Shown here: positions 8,169 through 16,672 of the stretch, piece after piece
Position numbering within the stretch: the first letter of the stretch is position 1
Layout: every line of letters begins with the position of its first letter
NCBI RefSeq assembly: GCF_024199905.1
Contig: NZ_JANAFB010000019.1
Location: 1-62,628, forward strand
From: Rothia santali
GTDB taxonomy: Bacteria; Actinomycetota; Actinomycetes; Actinomycetales; Micrococcaceae
Length of the DNA stretch: 62,628 nt
Direction of reading: 5' to 3'
Made by a program: the position numbers and the translations under genes
Notes under the pieces: generated by a model
What the model was told of the DNA's origin: nothing
Databases searched by the model: none
Seen by the model: only the letters and a program-made list of their open reading frames with translations

Positions 8169-8188
8169 CTTCGAACTGATGTTCGAAG
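8169..8188 (-). promoter_or_regulatory. LexA (SOS) box
   Basis: CTTCGAACTGATGTTCGAAG has 8-bp arms and a 4-base centre. The core CGAAC-N4-GTTCG matches the actinobacterial LexA consensus exactly. It is placed to control the gene starting at 8153. Confidence 0.88.
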
Positions 8189-8223
8189 ACTAGAGGGGCG
8201 GACTGACAGAATAAGACCGCCGC

Positions 8224-8970
8224 TCAGCCCCTCCGGGCCACCGTGACCACGCTGCCGGAGGGCGCCCCCTCCGCCCCGGCCCAGCCGGCGAGGACGCGGA
8301 CGTCCTCCGCCCCGGCCTCCCGCGCGCAGCGGGCGACGAAGTCCCGGGGCGTCAGCCGGACCCTCTCGAGGAAGGCGTCCACCGGGCCGCGCGCGTCCCC
8401 GATCTCGTAGGACATCTCGAGCACGTCCGCCTCGGGGAGCCTGGCCCGTAGGGAGGCCGTGTGGACCCCGTCCCGCATGCCCATCTCCCCCAGCCCGGTC
8501 CACGACGTCGTCAGCGAGCGCGCCCAGAAGTCCCGGTCGTAGTTCTCCACGACGAGGAGCCCGCCGGCCCCGACGTGACGCAGCATGCCGGCCACGGCCT
8601 CCGCCTGGACCGCGGGGTCCGGGAGGCAGGCGAGGCCGCCCAGGACGCAGTAGGCGAGGTCGTACCCCCGCAGCCCGGTGTCCTCGGCCATGCTCGTGCG
8701 CCGGGTCCGGACGCGCTCGCCGAACCCGGCCTCGCGGGCCTTGGCCTCGAAGGCCCCCAGCATGCGCGGCGAGATGTCCACGCCCGTCACGCTCCACCCG
8801 CGCCGGAGCATCGGCAGCGCCACGCGCCCCGAGCCGACGCCGAACTCGATCGCGCTCCCGGGGGCCGGGAGGGCGCCGTCGAGGAAGCCCACCGTCTCCT
8901 CGGCGGTCGCCTCGGGGAACAGCTGGTCGTACCAGGCGCCCAGGCCGGCGTCGTACACCTCGTGGTACAT
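8224..8970 (-). CDS. SAM-dependent methyltransferase of the RiPP-like operon
   Basis: A 248-residue class I methyltransferase with motif I IEFGVGSGRVALP (about residues 41-53) and GVDISPRMLGAFEAK for the second strand. It is the last gene of the operon that begins with two short precursor-like genes. It starts 28 bp after the membrane-anchored protein, with AGAGGA before the ATG. In linaridin clusters a methyltransferase of the CypM type dimethylates the N-terminal amine of the core peptide; both predicted cores here begin with Ala, which would suit that role (inference). Other small-molecule targets are not excluded. Confidence 0.7.
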   Translation of the reverse strand: MYHEVYDAGLGAWYDQLFPEATAEETVGFLDGALPAPGSAIEFGVGSGRVALPMLRRGWSVTGVDISPRMLGAFEAKAREAGFGERVRTRRTSMAEDTGLRGYDLAYCVLGGLACLPDPAVQAEAVAGMLRHVGAGGLLVVENYDRDFWARSLTTSWTGLGEMGMRDGVHTASLRARLPEADVLEMSYEIGDARGPVDAFLERVRLTPRDFVARCAREAGAEDVRVLAGWAGAEGAPSGSVVTVARRG

Positions 8971-8998
8971 CGGGTCCTCTCGTCGCGTCGTCGTGCGG

Positions 8999-9553
8999 CT
9001 ACAGCCGGTGCTCGTCGGAGACGATGAGCACCCGGGGCGCGTCCTCCTCGAGGAACCCGTCCGTCTCGATCAGGCTGAACTGGAAGGAGGAGCAGCTCGC
9101 GAAGGACTCCTCCCCGCGCACCCGGCGGGCGCAGTAGTCCACCAGGGCGTGGAAGGCCGGCAGCGTCCTGACGCTGTCCTCGTCCTCGTAGGGGAAGGAC
9201 TGCACGAGCTGGGAGAAGATGTCGTACAGGGACTTCTCGGCCCGCTTGCGGGGGCTCCAGAGCACGCTCGCCGGGCCCCGCGAGGCGAAGGGGTGGACGT
9301 CGACCCAGTCCGTGACCTCCCCGGTCCCCGCGACCCGGCCCCGGGCGAAGAGCCGCAGGTCGTAGGTCGCCGGGTGGGGGGCGAAGAACTTCCAGTTGGG
9401 GATCAGGGACAGGTAGTCGCGGCTCCTGATGCGGGAGAACTGCAGCGCGGGGATCTGGGAGGCAGCGCTGGCCGCGAGCCAGGCCCCCGCGACCCAGGGC
9501 ACCGCGGCCAGCAGCCGGGAGGGACCCGCGGCCCCGTGCGTTCCGTCGGCCAT
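8999..9553 (-). CDS. Membrane-anchored protein of unknown function, partner of the HTTM-hydrolase
   Basis: 184 residues. One membrane segment near the N-terminus (about residues 13-33, LLAAVPWVAGAWLAASAAS) precedes a soluble domain with NWKFFAPHPATYDLRLFARG and VTDWVDVHPF. The W-x-FFAPxP pattern recalls small proteins encoded beside SdpB/HTTM membrane proteins; the position recalls the L protein of linaridin clusters. The ribosome site GAAGGA lies inside the last codons of the upstream gene and only 3 bases separate stop and start, so the two are translationally coupled and probably form a complex. No catalytic motif recognised. Confidence 0.6.
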   Translation of the reverse strand: MADGTHGAAGPSRLLAAVPWVAGAWLAASAASQIPALQFSRIRSRDYLSLIPNWKFFAPHPATYDLRLFARGRVAGTGEVTDWVDVHPFASRGPASVLWSPRKRAEKSLYDIFSQLVQSFPYEDEDSVRTLPAFHALVDYCARRVRGEESFASCSSFQFSLIETDGFLEEDAPRVLIVSDEHRL

Positions 9554-9556
9554 GGC

Positions 9557-11386
9557 CTATCCTTCCGTCCCGCGCCGGGGCAGGTCGGCGACGATCCGCG
9601 CGACCTGCCGGGCGTACTTGGCCTTGCTGAAGATCGAGTGGTGCGCCGCGCCGGGGACGACGACGTGCCCCGCGCCCCCCAGCTCCCGGTGGAGGGGCTC
9701 CATCTCCCGGCCCGCCTGCAGGCCGCGGCCGGCCGAGACGACGGTGTTCCGCGCCGTCCCCGCCGCCGGGATCGACGACGCCGAGGTCCTGCCCGCGAAG
9801 GCGCCCCGGATCAGCTCCCACTCGCGGAGCACGTTGCGCCAGTGCCTCCTGGAGCGGTACTTCCGCAGCGCCCGCCGCCTCAGCCCGGCCGGGATCGAGG
9901 CGAAGGACAGGGGCGGGACCATGAGCATGGACAGCCCCCAGCGCACGGGCCGGGTGACGCCCCAGACGAAGTCCTCGAGCTGGGGCACGTTCGCGGCCTG
10001 CGCGGGGCTGGAGACGAACTGGTCGGGGTGGGTGGGGTCCAGCCCCACGGAGCGCAGGCGCCCCGACTCCCCCAGGCAGGCCGCCCGGCGGGCGATCTCC
10101 CCGCCGAGGGAGTGGCCCATCACGACGGCGTCCTCGACGCCCCGCTCCCGCGCGACCCACTCGAGGAACTCGGCCGTGTCCCGGGCGACGAGGTCGAGGA
10201 TCTCCTCGTGCGGCAGGCCGGCCCGGCGGGCGCGCTCGACGAGCCGGGCGACGTCGCGGTCGTGGGTCACGACGCCGAGGCCCTCGGCGAGGAGGAAGTC
10301 CCTCACGTAGTGCCACTCCTCGGCCAGGCCGCCCCATCCGTTCTCCAGCAGGACGAGCCGCTCCGCGCCCGCCGCGCCGTGGACCCGGTAGCGGAAGCGC
10401 ATCCCGTTCCGGGCGCGGTACTCCCGGCCCCCGGCGGCCTCCTCGCGCTCCGCGAGCCGGTCGTTGACCGCCGAGTAGAGCAGGCTGGCGCCGTAGATCG
10501 CGCCCACGGCGGCCAGCCCCTTGAGGGCCACCTCCCGCAGCTCGCCGTCGGTGCCGCGCTCCACCTGGTCCAGCGCCCACGCCTGGTAGGGGTGCAGGGC
10601 GCCGAAGGCGAAGACGAACCGCCAGAGCCCCATCGCCGGCCCGTTGGCGAGGTGGAAGAACGCGGAGACCCCCAGCAGGACCCGCGCCGCCGGGCGCGGC
10701 ACGAGGTAGATGACCGGGTAGGAGATCTCCCACAGCAGCGTCGCGTAGGTGGCCAGCCGCCCCGCGGCGGGCCGGCCCGCGATGAGCCCGTAGACGCGCC
10801 GGTTGCCGTAGGAGCGGGTCCTGAGCACGCGCGGCACGGCGGTCCCCTCGCGCCACTCGTGCCCCCAGGCCTTGGCCACCCCGGAGAAGAAGTAGGACGA
10901 GGCCAGGTGCAGGGCGCCGGTGGACAGGACGTAGCGCCGCAGCCGGTCGTCCGGGGCGAGCCGGTAGAGGCAGTTGAGGGCGTGGGTGATGATGGAGACC
11001 TGGTCGGCGCCGTCTCCCCCCAGCCTGATGTTGCGGGAGTTCGCCAGCTGGGCTGCCACCGAGACGGCCGAGAGCGCGCCGCGCAGCAGCTCGCCCCGGC
11101 GCCCCCGGGGCTCGGATCCCCCGCACAGCTGCAGCGCGTTGGCCGCCGCCTGGACCAGGCCGGGGGCGTTGCGCCGGAGCACCCGCCGGGCCCGCCGTCC
11201 CCGGGACTCCGGCGCGGGCCGGGCGGTCTCGGGCGGGCGGAGGATCCTGCCCGTGGGGTCGTCGCCGCGGGGGACGAGGATGCGGTCGTCCGAGGTGAGG
11301 TCGGTGAAGATGCTCTCCAGCGGGCTGACGACGCAGATGACGGCGCCGATCTTCTCCGACAGGGACACTTCTCGGGAGCCGCTCAT
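9557..11386 (-). CDS. HTTM (SdpB-like) membrane domain fused to alpha/beta hydrolase
   Basis: 609 residues in two parts. Residues about 75-320 are membrane-embedded and look like the HTTM/SdpB group (SYFFSGVAKAWGHEWREG, FHLANGPAMGLWRFVFAFGA). From about 330 an alpha/beta hydrolase follows: LVLLENGWGG, nucleophile elbow GHSLGG with Ser426, acid region GLDPTHPDQF and a late AAHHSIF carrying the candidate His. A membrane-plus-hydrolase protein is a hallmark of the linaridin H family (CypH of cypemycin), thought to act with the L protein on the precursor. Start ATG at 11386; its ribosome site is weak. It lies behind two strong hairpins, so expression is probably below that of the precursors. Confidence 0.7.
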   Translation of the reverse strand: MSGSREVSLSEKIGAVICVVSPLESIFTDLTSDDRILVPRGDDPTGRILRPPETARPAPESRGRRARRVLRRNAPGLVQAAANALQLCGGSEPRGRRGELLRGALSAVSVAAQLANSRNIRLGGDGADQVSIITHALNCLYRLAPDDRLRRYVLSTGALHLASSYFFSGVAKAWGHEWREGTAVPRVLRTRSYGNRRVYGLIAGRPAAGRLATYATLLWEISYPVIYLVPRPAARVLLGVSAFFHLANGPAMGLWRFVFAFGALHPYQAWALDQVERGTDGELREVALKGLAAVGAIYGASLLYSAVNDRLAEREEAAGGREYRARNGMRFRYRVHGAAGAERLVLLENGWGGLAEEWHYVRDFLLAEGLGVVTHDRDVARLVERARRAGLPHEEILDLVARDTAEFLEWVARERGVEDAVVMGHSLGGEIARRAACLGESGRLRSVGLDPTHPDQFVSSPAQAANVPQLEDFVWGVTRPVRWGLSMLMVPPLSFASIPAGLRRRALRKYRSRRHWRNVLREWELIRGAFAGRTSASSIPAAGTARNTVVSAGRGLQAGREMEPLHRELGGAGHVVVPGAAHHSIFSKAKYARQVARIVADLPRRGTEG

Positions 11387-11410
11387 GGGAGGTCCGCCGT
11401 TCGCTCTGAC

Positions 11411-11446
11411 GGGGCGGCGGTGCGGGAGCTCCCGCACCGCCGCCCC
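11411..11446 (-). repeat. Perfect 36-bp palindrome between precursor and enzyme genes
   Basis: The arm GGGGCGGCGGTGCGGGAG (11411-11428) is followed at once by its exact reverse complement (11429-11446). In RNA it would form a very stable hairpin downstream of the precursor genes and just before the HTTM-hydrolase, suited to partial termination or to shielding the upstream mRNA. Confidence 0.85.
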
Positions 11447-11462
11447 GGCTGGTGGTGACTGC

Positions 11463-11483
11463 GGCCGGGGCGACGCCCCGGCC
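11463..11483 (-). terminator. Second hairpin downstream of precursor gene
   Basis: GGCCGGGGCG-A-CGCCCCGGCC, a 10-bp inverted repeat, lies 9 bases beyond the stop codon of the 64-residue precursor-like gene. There is no U-tract. With the palindrome at 11411-11446 it forms a tandem hairpin pair. Confidence 0.6.
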
Positions 11484-11491
11484 GGACGGGC

Positions 11492-11686
11492 CTAGCCCTT
11501 GGGCTCCCCGAACGCGCCGTTCTGGGTCGCCGCGCCGAACGCCGCGCCCAGCCAGAAGGCCAGGCCCGGGGTCGCGAGGACGGGGTCCTGGTTGTTCTCC
11601 GCCGGGAGGTCCGGGCGGCCGGCCCGTTCCCGGCGCAGGGCCTCGGGGGCCCGGTCGGAGTTGAGCAGATCAGACAGTGCGTCCAT
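11492..11686 (-). CDS. Linaridin-like RiPP precursor peptide 1
   Basis: 64 residues. The charged leader (about residues 1-37) ends in DPVL, followed by ATPGLAFWLGAAFGAATQNG and a short tail ending EPKG. PVLATP fits PxxxTP, the motif around the cleavage point of linaridin precursors such as cypemycin (PAM then ATPATP). The predicted core is 27 residues, hydrophobic, with one Trp and no Cys. It shares V-L-A-T-P then A-F-W with the neighbouring 57-residue peptide, showing they are paralogues. AGGAG lies 8 bases before the ATG. That it is a real precursor is inference from family pattern and gene context. Confidence 0.68.
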   Translation of the reverse strand: MDALSDLLNSDRAPEALRRERAGRPDLPAENNQDPVLATPGLAFWLGAAFGAATQNGAFGEPKG

Positions 11687-11762
11687 GGTGTTCTCTCCTG
11701 GTCGGGTTCTCAGCGGTCTCGGATGTCTCGGCGGCCTCGGATTTCTTGATGGCCTCGGGTGC

Positions 11763-11936
11763 TCACCAGTCGTTGGCGGCCATGCACACGACCTGGCCGA
11801 CGACCATCCCGCCGGCCCAGAAGGCCGGGGTGGCGAGCACGACGTCGGACTGCTCGTCGTGGAAGCAGCGGAGGGCGGTCTCCGACATGGGGGCCGAGGA
11901 CAGCGCCTCGTTGACCTGGGCGGTGAGGTTCTGCAT
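11763..11936 (-). CDS. Linaridin-like RiPP precursor peptide 2
   Basis: 57 residues; first gene of the operon. The leader carries LTAQVNEALSSAPMSETALR and ends SDVV; the predicted core is ATPAFWAGGMVVGQVVCM plus AANDW, beginning after VVL. VVLATP departs from PxxxTP only in its first position. Overall shape (N-terminal ATP, central hydrophobic G/V stretch, late Cys) resembles cypemycin-type cores, but there is no second Cys for an AviCys ring. AGAGGA precedes the ATG. 76 bp separate it from precursor 1. Confidence 0.68.
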   Translation of the reverse strand: MQNLTAQVNEALSSAPMSETALRCFHDEQSDVVLATPAFWAGGMVVGQVVCMAANDW

Positions 11937-11983
11937 GGGTCCGGTCCTCTCGTCGTCATCACGTCCAGCCTTGTCTACGGAGG

Positions 11984-12011
11984 ATCATACCGATCTGAGA
12001 CCGCATGCCAA
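11984..12011 (-). promoter_or_regulatory. Promoter of the precursor/RiPP-like operon
   Basis: TTGGCA, a 16-base spacer, then TATGAT on the minus strand: a near-consensus sigma-70-type promoter, the best in the window. It gives a leader of about 40 bases before the first precursor gene. An independent promoter just after the terC terminator supports a separate operon. Confidence 0.7.
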
Positions 12012-12100
12012 CCGGCTCGGCGCGATCCGCGGGGGGTCGATCCATCAGGGCACATACGATCTACGACGATGGTCTGATCACCGCGCGCCGGGGAACACGA

Positions 12101-12140
12101 AAGGCCCCCGGCCCCCGCCGTGGCGGGGATCGGGGGCCTT
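12101..12140 (-). terminator. Terminator of terC
   Basis: AAGGCCCCCG pairs with CGGGGGCCTT, with an inner CCCCGCC/GGCGGGG stem, 18 bp beyond the TerC stop codon. It separates the TerC transcript from the precursor operon. Confidence 0.8.
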
Positions 12141-12157
12141 CGAGGGCACCGGGCGGA

Positions 12158-13357
12158 TCAGCGGTCCGCGTGCCGCTCCTGGGCACCGCGGGCGCGCGTG
12201 AGCACGTCGTGGAAGTGCGTCTCGGACTCGATGAGGTCGTCGCGGTGCTTCTGGGAGACCTTCGGCAGCTTCTCCTCGTAGGAGCGCAGCTTCTCGGCGA
12301 GGCGGGTCCGCTCCTCCTCGCTCGCGTCCTCCGGCAGGTCCAGGTAGTCCACGGCGGCCTTCTCCGAGCCCTGGATGACGCGCAGCGCGCGGCCCTTGGG
12401 GCTGTAGAGCGAGGCGAGGACGGTGACGACCAGGACGCCCACGATGACCGTGAGCGACAGCTGGATGCCGACCTCGTAGACCGGGACGTGCTCGCCGTTG
12501 TTGATGAAGGAGAGGTTGTTCTCGTGCAGCGCGTGCAGGATCAGCTTGACGCCGATGAAGCCCAGGATGATCGCCAGACCCCACGAGAGGTAGATGAGGC
12601 GGTCCAGCAGGCCGTCGATCAGGAAGTACAGCTGGCGCAGGCCCATGAGGGAGAAGGCCGTCGCCGTGAAGACGATGTAGACCTCCTGGGTCAGGCCGAA
12701 GATCGCGGGGATCGAGTCCAGGGCGAAGAGGATGTCGGTCGCGCCGATGGCCACCATGACCAGCAGCATCGGGGTCAGGGCCCGCTTGCCGTTCTGGATG
12801 GTGAACAGCTTGTCGCCGTCGTAGTGGTCGGTGGTGTGCAGGAACCGCTTGGCCAGGCGCACCATGAAGTTGTTGCCCTCGTCGGACTCCGAGCCGGAGG
12901 TGACCTCGCCCTTGATCAGCTTGCCCGCGGTGTAGACCAGGAACAGGCCGAAGATGTAGAACAGGGCCGACCAGCGGTTGATGGCGGCGGCGCCGACGAA
13001 GATGAACACCGTGCGGGCGATCAGCGCGAAGATGATGCCGAACAGCAGGACCTTCTGCTGGTCCTCGCGGGGGACCTTGAACGAGGCCATGATGATCAGG
13101 AAGACGAAGAGGTTGTCGACCGACAGCGCTTTCTCGGTGATGTAGCCGCCGTAGTACTCCGCGGCGTAGGTGGTGCCGTCGAAACCGAGGATGAGCAGGC
13201 CGAACAGCAGCGCGATGCCGACGTACACGGAGGACCAGATGGCGGCCTCCTTGAGCGTGGGCTCGTGGGCCTTCCGCACGTGGAAGAAGAAGTCGTAGGC
13301 CAGCAGGCCGAGGATCACGACGATGGTGATGACCCATTGGATCGTGGGGATCTCCAA
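12158..13357 (-). CDS. TerC-family integral membrane protein (Mn2+ exporter type)
   Basis: About 400 residues with eight or more membrane segments. TerC signatures are ALSVDNLFVFLIIMASFKVP and ATDILFALDSIPAIFGLTQE, each carrying the membrane-buried Asp residues that bind metal. The C-terminal tail is charged (SEEERTRLAEKLRSYEEKLP). The start is a TTG at 13357: AGGAGG lies 6 bases before it and the protein then begins MEIPTIQWVIT; the in-frame start at 13408 has no such site. The leader carries a likely yybP-ykoY riboswitch, which points to a role in manganese efflux, as for Alx and other TerC proteins. Confidence 0.88.
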   Translation of the reverse strand: MEIPTIQWVITIVVILGLLAYDFFFHVRKAHEPTLKEAAIWSSVYVGIALLFGLLILGFDGTTYAAEYYGGYITEKALSVDNLFVFLIIMASFKVPREDQQKVLLFGIIFALIARTVFIFVGAAAINRWSALFYIFGLFLVYTAGKLIKGEVTSGSESDEGNNFMVRLAKRFLHTTDHYDGDKLFTIQNGKRALTPMLLVMVAIGATDILFALDSIPAIFGLTQEVYIVFTATAFSLMGLRQLYFLIDGLLDRLIYLSWGLAIILGFIGVKLILHALHENNLSFINNGEHVPVYEVGIQLSLTVIVGVLVVTVLASLYSPKGRALRVIQGSEKAAVDYLDLPEDASEEERTRLAEKLRSYEEKLPKVSQKHRDDLIESETHFHDVLTRARGAQERHADR

Positions 13358-13383
13358 GGGGAGCCTCCTATGGATGTGGGTAA

Positions 13384-13507
13384 CTTGATACTCACAAGTC
13401 TCTCCCACCGCGCCGGCGCTTGGCGCCGTGCAGACCCGCGTCCGGATGGGCGTCGCTGCCGATCGTGCTGACGTCCGCGGGTTTGAGGGGATACTCCCTT
13501 GCTCAAG
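13384..13507 (-). ncRNA. Probable yybP-ykoY manganese riboswitch
   Basis: Upstream of terC the transcript begins CTTGAGCAAGGGAGTA and closes with GAGAGACTTG then GAGTATCAAG. CTTGA pairs with TCAAG as helix P1; GGGAGTA is the conserved first loop and GAGAGACTTG resembles the second. ACGTCAGCACG between them matches the conserved CGTCAACA element of several family members. Placement before terC is the usual one. Based on motif recognition, not on a covariance model. Confidence 0.65.
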
Positions 13508-13634
13508 GGATAAGGATACAGGAAAACCCCCGGCCCGCTCGCACTTTTTCGTCGATCATGCGCCGCGGGCGGCGGTTCCGTGGATAAAATTAGGAAAGCT
13601 ATGCGGACCCCCGCACCCCACGAAAGGACCCGTC

Positions 13635-13859
13635 ATGAAGACCCCCGCCGCCCGTTTCCGCGGATTTCTGTACAAGGCCGTCGCCTTCGCCCTCGTCGCC
13701 TTCTTCACCTGGGCGATGCCGACCGACAACCCGAACTTCGTCCACATCATCATGGGCTTCTTCCTGGCCCTGGCCGGCGTCATGGTGCTGACCGGCATCT
13801 ACTCGGCCGCGGTGACCCCGCGGACCGGCAGCGAGATCGAGCTGAGCAACGGCCACTGA
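13635..13859 (+). CDS. Small two-helix membrane protein (tandem copy 1)
   Basis: 74 residues; two predicted membrane helices (about residues 12-28 and 36-57) joined by a short loop, then a polar tail. AAAGGA lies 7 bases before the ATG. It is a paralogue of the next gene: both share GFL(Y/W)xAV, a W-x-MPT turn and a G(I)(Y/H)xA end to helix 2. It diverges from the terC riboswitch. Function unknown. Confidence 0.75.
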   Translation: MKTPAARFRGFLYKAVAFALVAFFTWAMPTDNPNFVHIIMGFFLALAGVMVLTGIYSAAVTPRTGSEIELSNGH

Positions 13860-13980
13860 GGCTCGGTCGCCCGGGGCGGGACACGCCGTCGCTGAGCCTG
13901 GCTAAGCGCCCGGGGGCGACCCAGGGGGCCCCGTAGGGTCGGTCGGACAGCGTCCCCGCCCGCCCGTCGAAAGGCCCCCG

Positions 13981-14214
13981 ATGTCCACGCCCCTCTCCCG
14001 CGCCAAAGGCTTCCTGTGGGGCGCGGTGACCCTGCTGCTCCTCGCGTTCTGGCTGTGGACGATGCCGACCACGGCGGAGATCCTGGTCTACTTCACCAAG
14101 GGCCTGCTCCTCTTCGGGGCCCTCATGCTGGTGGTCATGGGCATCCACGCCTCCCGGGCGCCGTCCCAGGACGAGCGGCAGGAGCTGGAGCTCTACCGCG
14201 GCCAGGAGCACTGA
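13981..14214 (+). CDS. Small two-helix membrane protein (tandem copy 2)
   Basis: 77 residues with two hydrophobic helices and a charged tail (SQDERQELELYRGQ). GAAAGG lies upstream of the ATG. It is the tandem paralogue of the gene ending at 13859, 121 bp away, with the same W-x-MPT loop. Such proteins may be small subunits or modulators of a membrane complex, but nothing here shows the partner. Confidence 0.75.
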   Translation: MSTPLSRAKGFLWGAVTLLLLAFWLWTMPTTAEILVYFTKGLLLFGALMLVVMGIHASRAPSQDERQELELYRGQEH

Positions 14215-14232
14215 GCACGGACCGCTTCCGCA

Positions 14233-14282
14233 CGACGACGGGCGGCTCGCCCTCCGCGGGGAGGGTGAGCCGCCCGTCGTCG
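14233..14282. terminator. Bidirectional terminator
   Basis: CGACGACGGGCGGCTC pairs with GAGCCGCCCGTCGTCG, with an extra CCCTCC/GGGAGG inner stem. It sits between convergent genes: the small membrane protein (+) and uvrB (-). Confidence 0.85.
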
Positions 14283-14310
14283 TCGGAGGCGGGACCCGCC
14301 GCCCGCCCGA

Positions 14311-16449
<2,139 letters not shown>

Positions 16450-16672
16450 GGGTCCCAGCCTACGCCGCGGGCCCCCGGCGGACGAGGCGCTTCGTCTGTC
16501 AGCGGACCGGGGTGCGCCGGGCGGGGCGGGGGCCCCCCCCCCCGCGGGCCCTCTGGCCCCCCCCCCGGCCTTCCCGGGGCCCATCCCCCCCCCCGGGAGA
16601 CCGGCCGCCGGGCCCCCCCCGGCAGACTGGGGGCCGGCCAGACCGCCCGGCCTCCATCGCCCGGCCGCCCGC
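16450..16672. other. Gene-free stretch with poly-C tracts
   Basis: Between uvrB and the BCCT gene stand C-runs of 11 (16533-16543), 10 (16557-16566), 10 (16585-16594) and 8 bases (16613-16620) with GGGG blocks between. No gene or clear terminator is visible. It may be a genuine G-quadruplex/i-motif-forming spacer, or poorly resolved sequence. Confidence 0.7.
16457..16462 (-). promoter_or_regulatory. -10 box of uvrB (leaderless)
   Basis: TAGGCT followed by 7 bases and the ATG; no Shine-Dalgarno sequence fits between. Confidence 0.6.

Noticed and set aside
11687-11762. A third precursor peptide between the two small genes
   Set aside because: No start codon with a ribosome site and no VLATP motif in any frame of this 76-bp gap.
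12005-13471. Long open frames on the strand opposite real genes (for example opposite terC, uvrB, polA and metE)
   Set aside because: At this GC content stop codons are rare; these frames show low-complexity Arg/Gly/His or Val/Gln-rich products and no family motifs, while the other strand carries clear genes.
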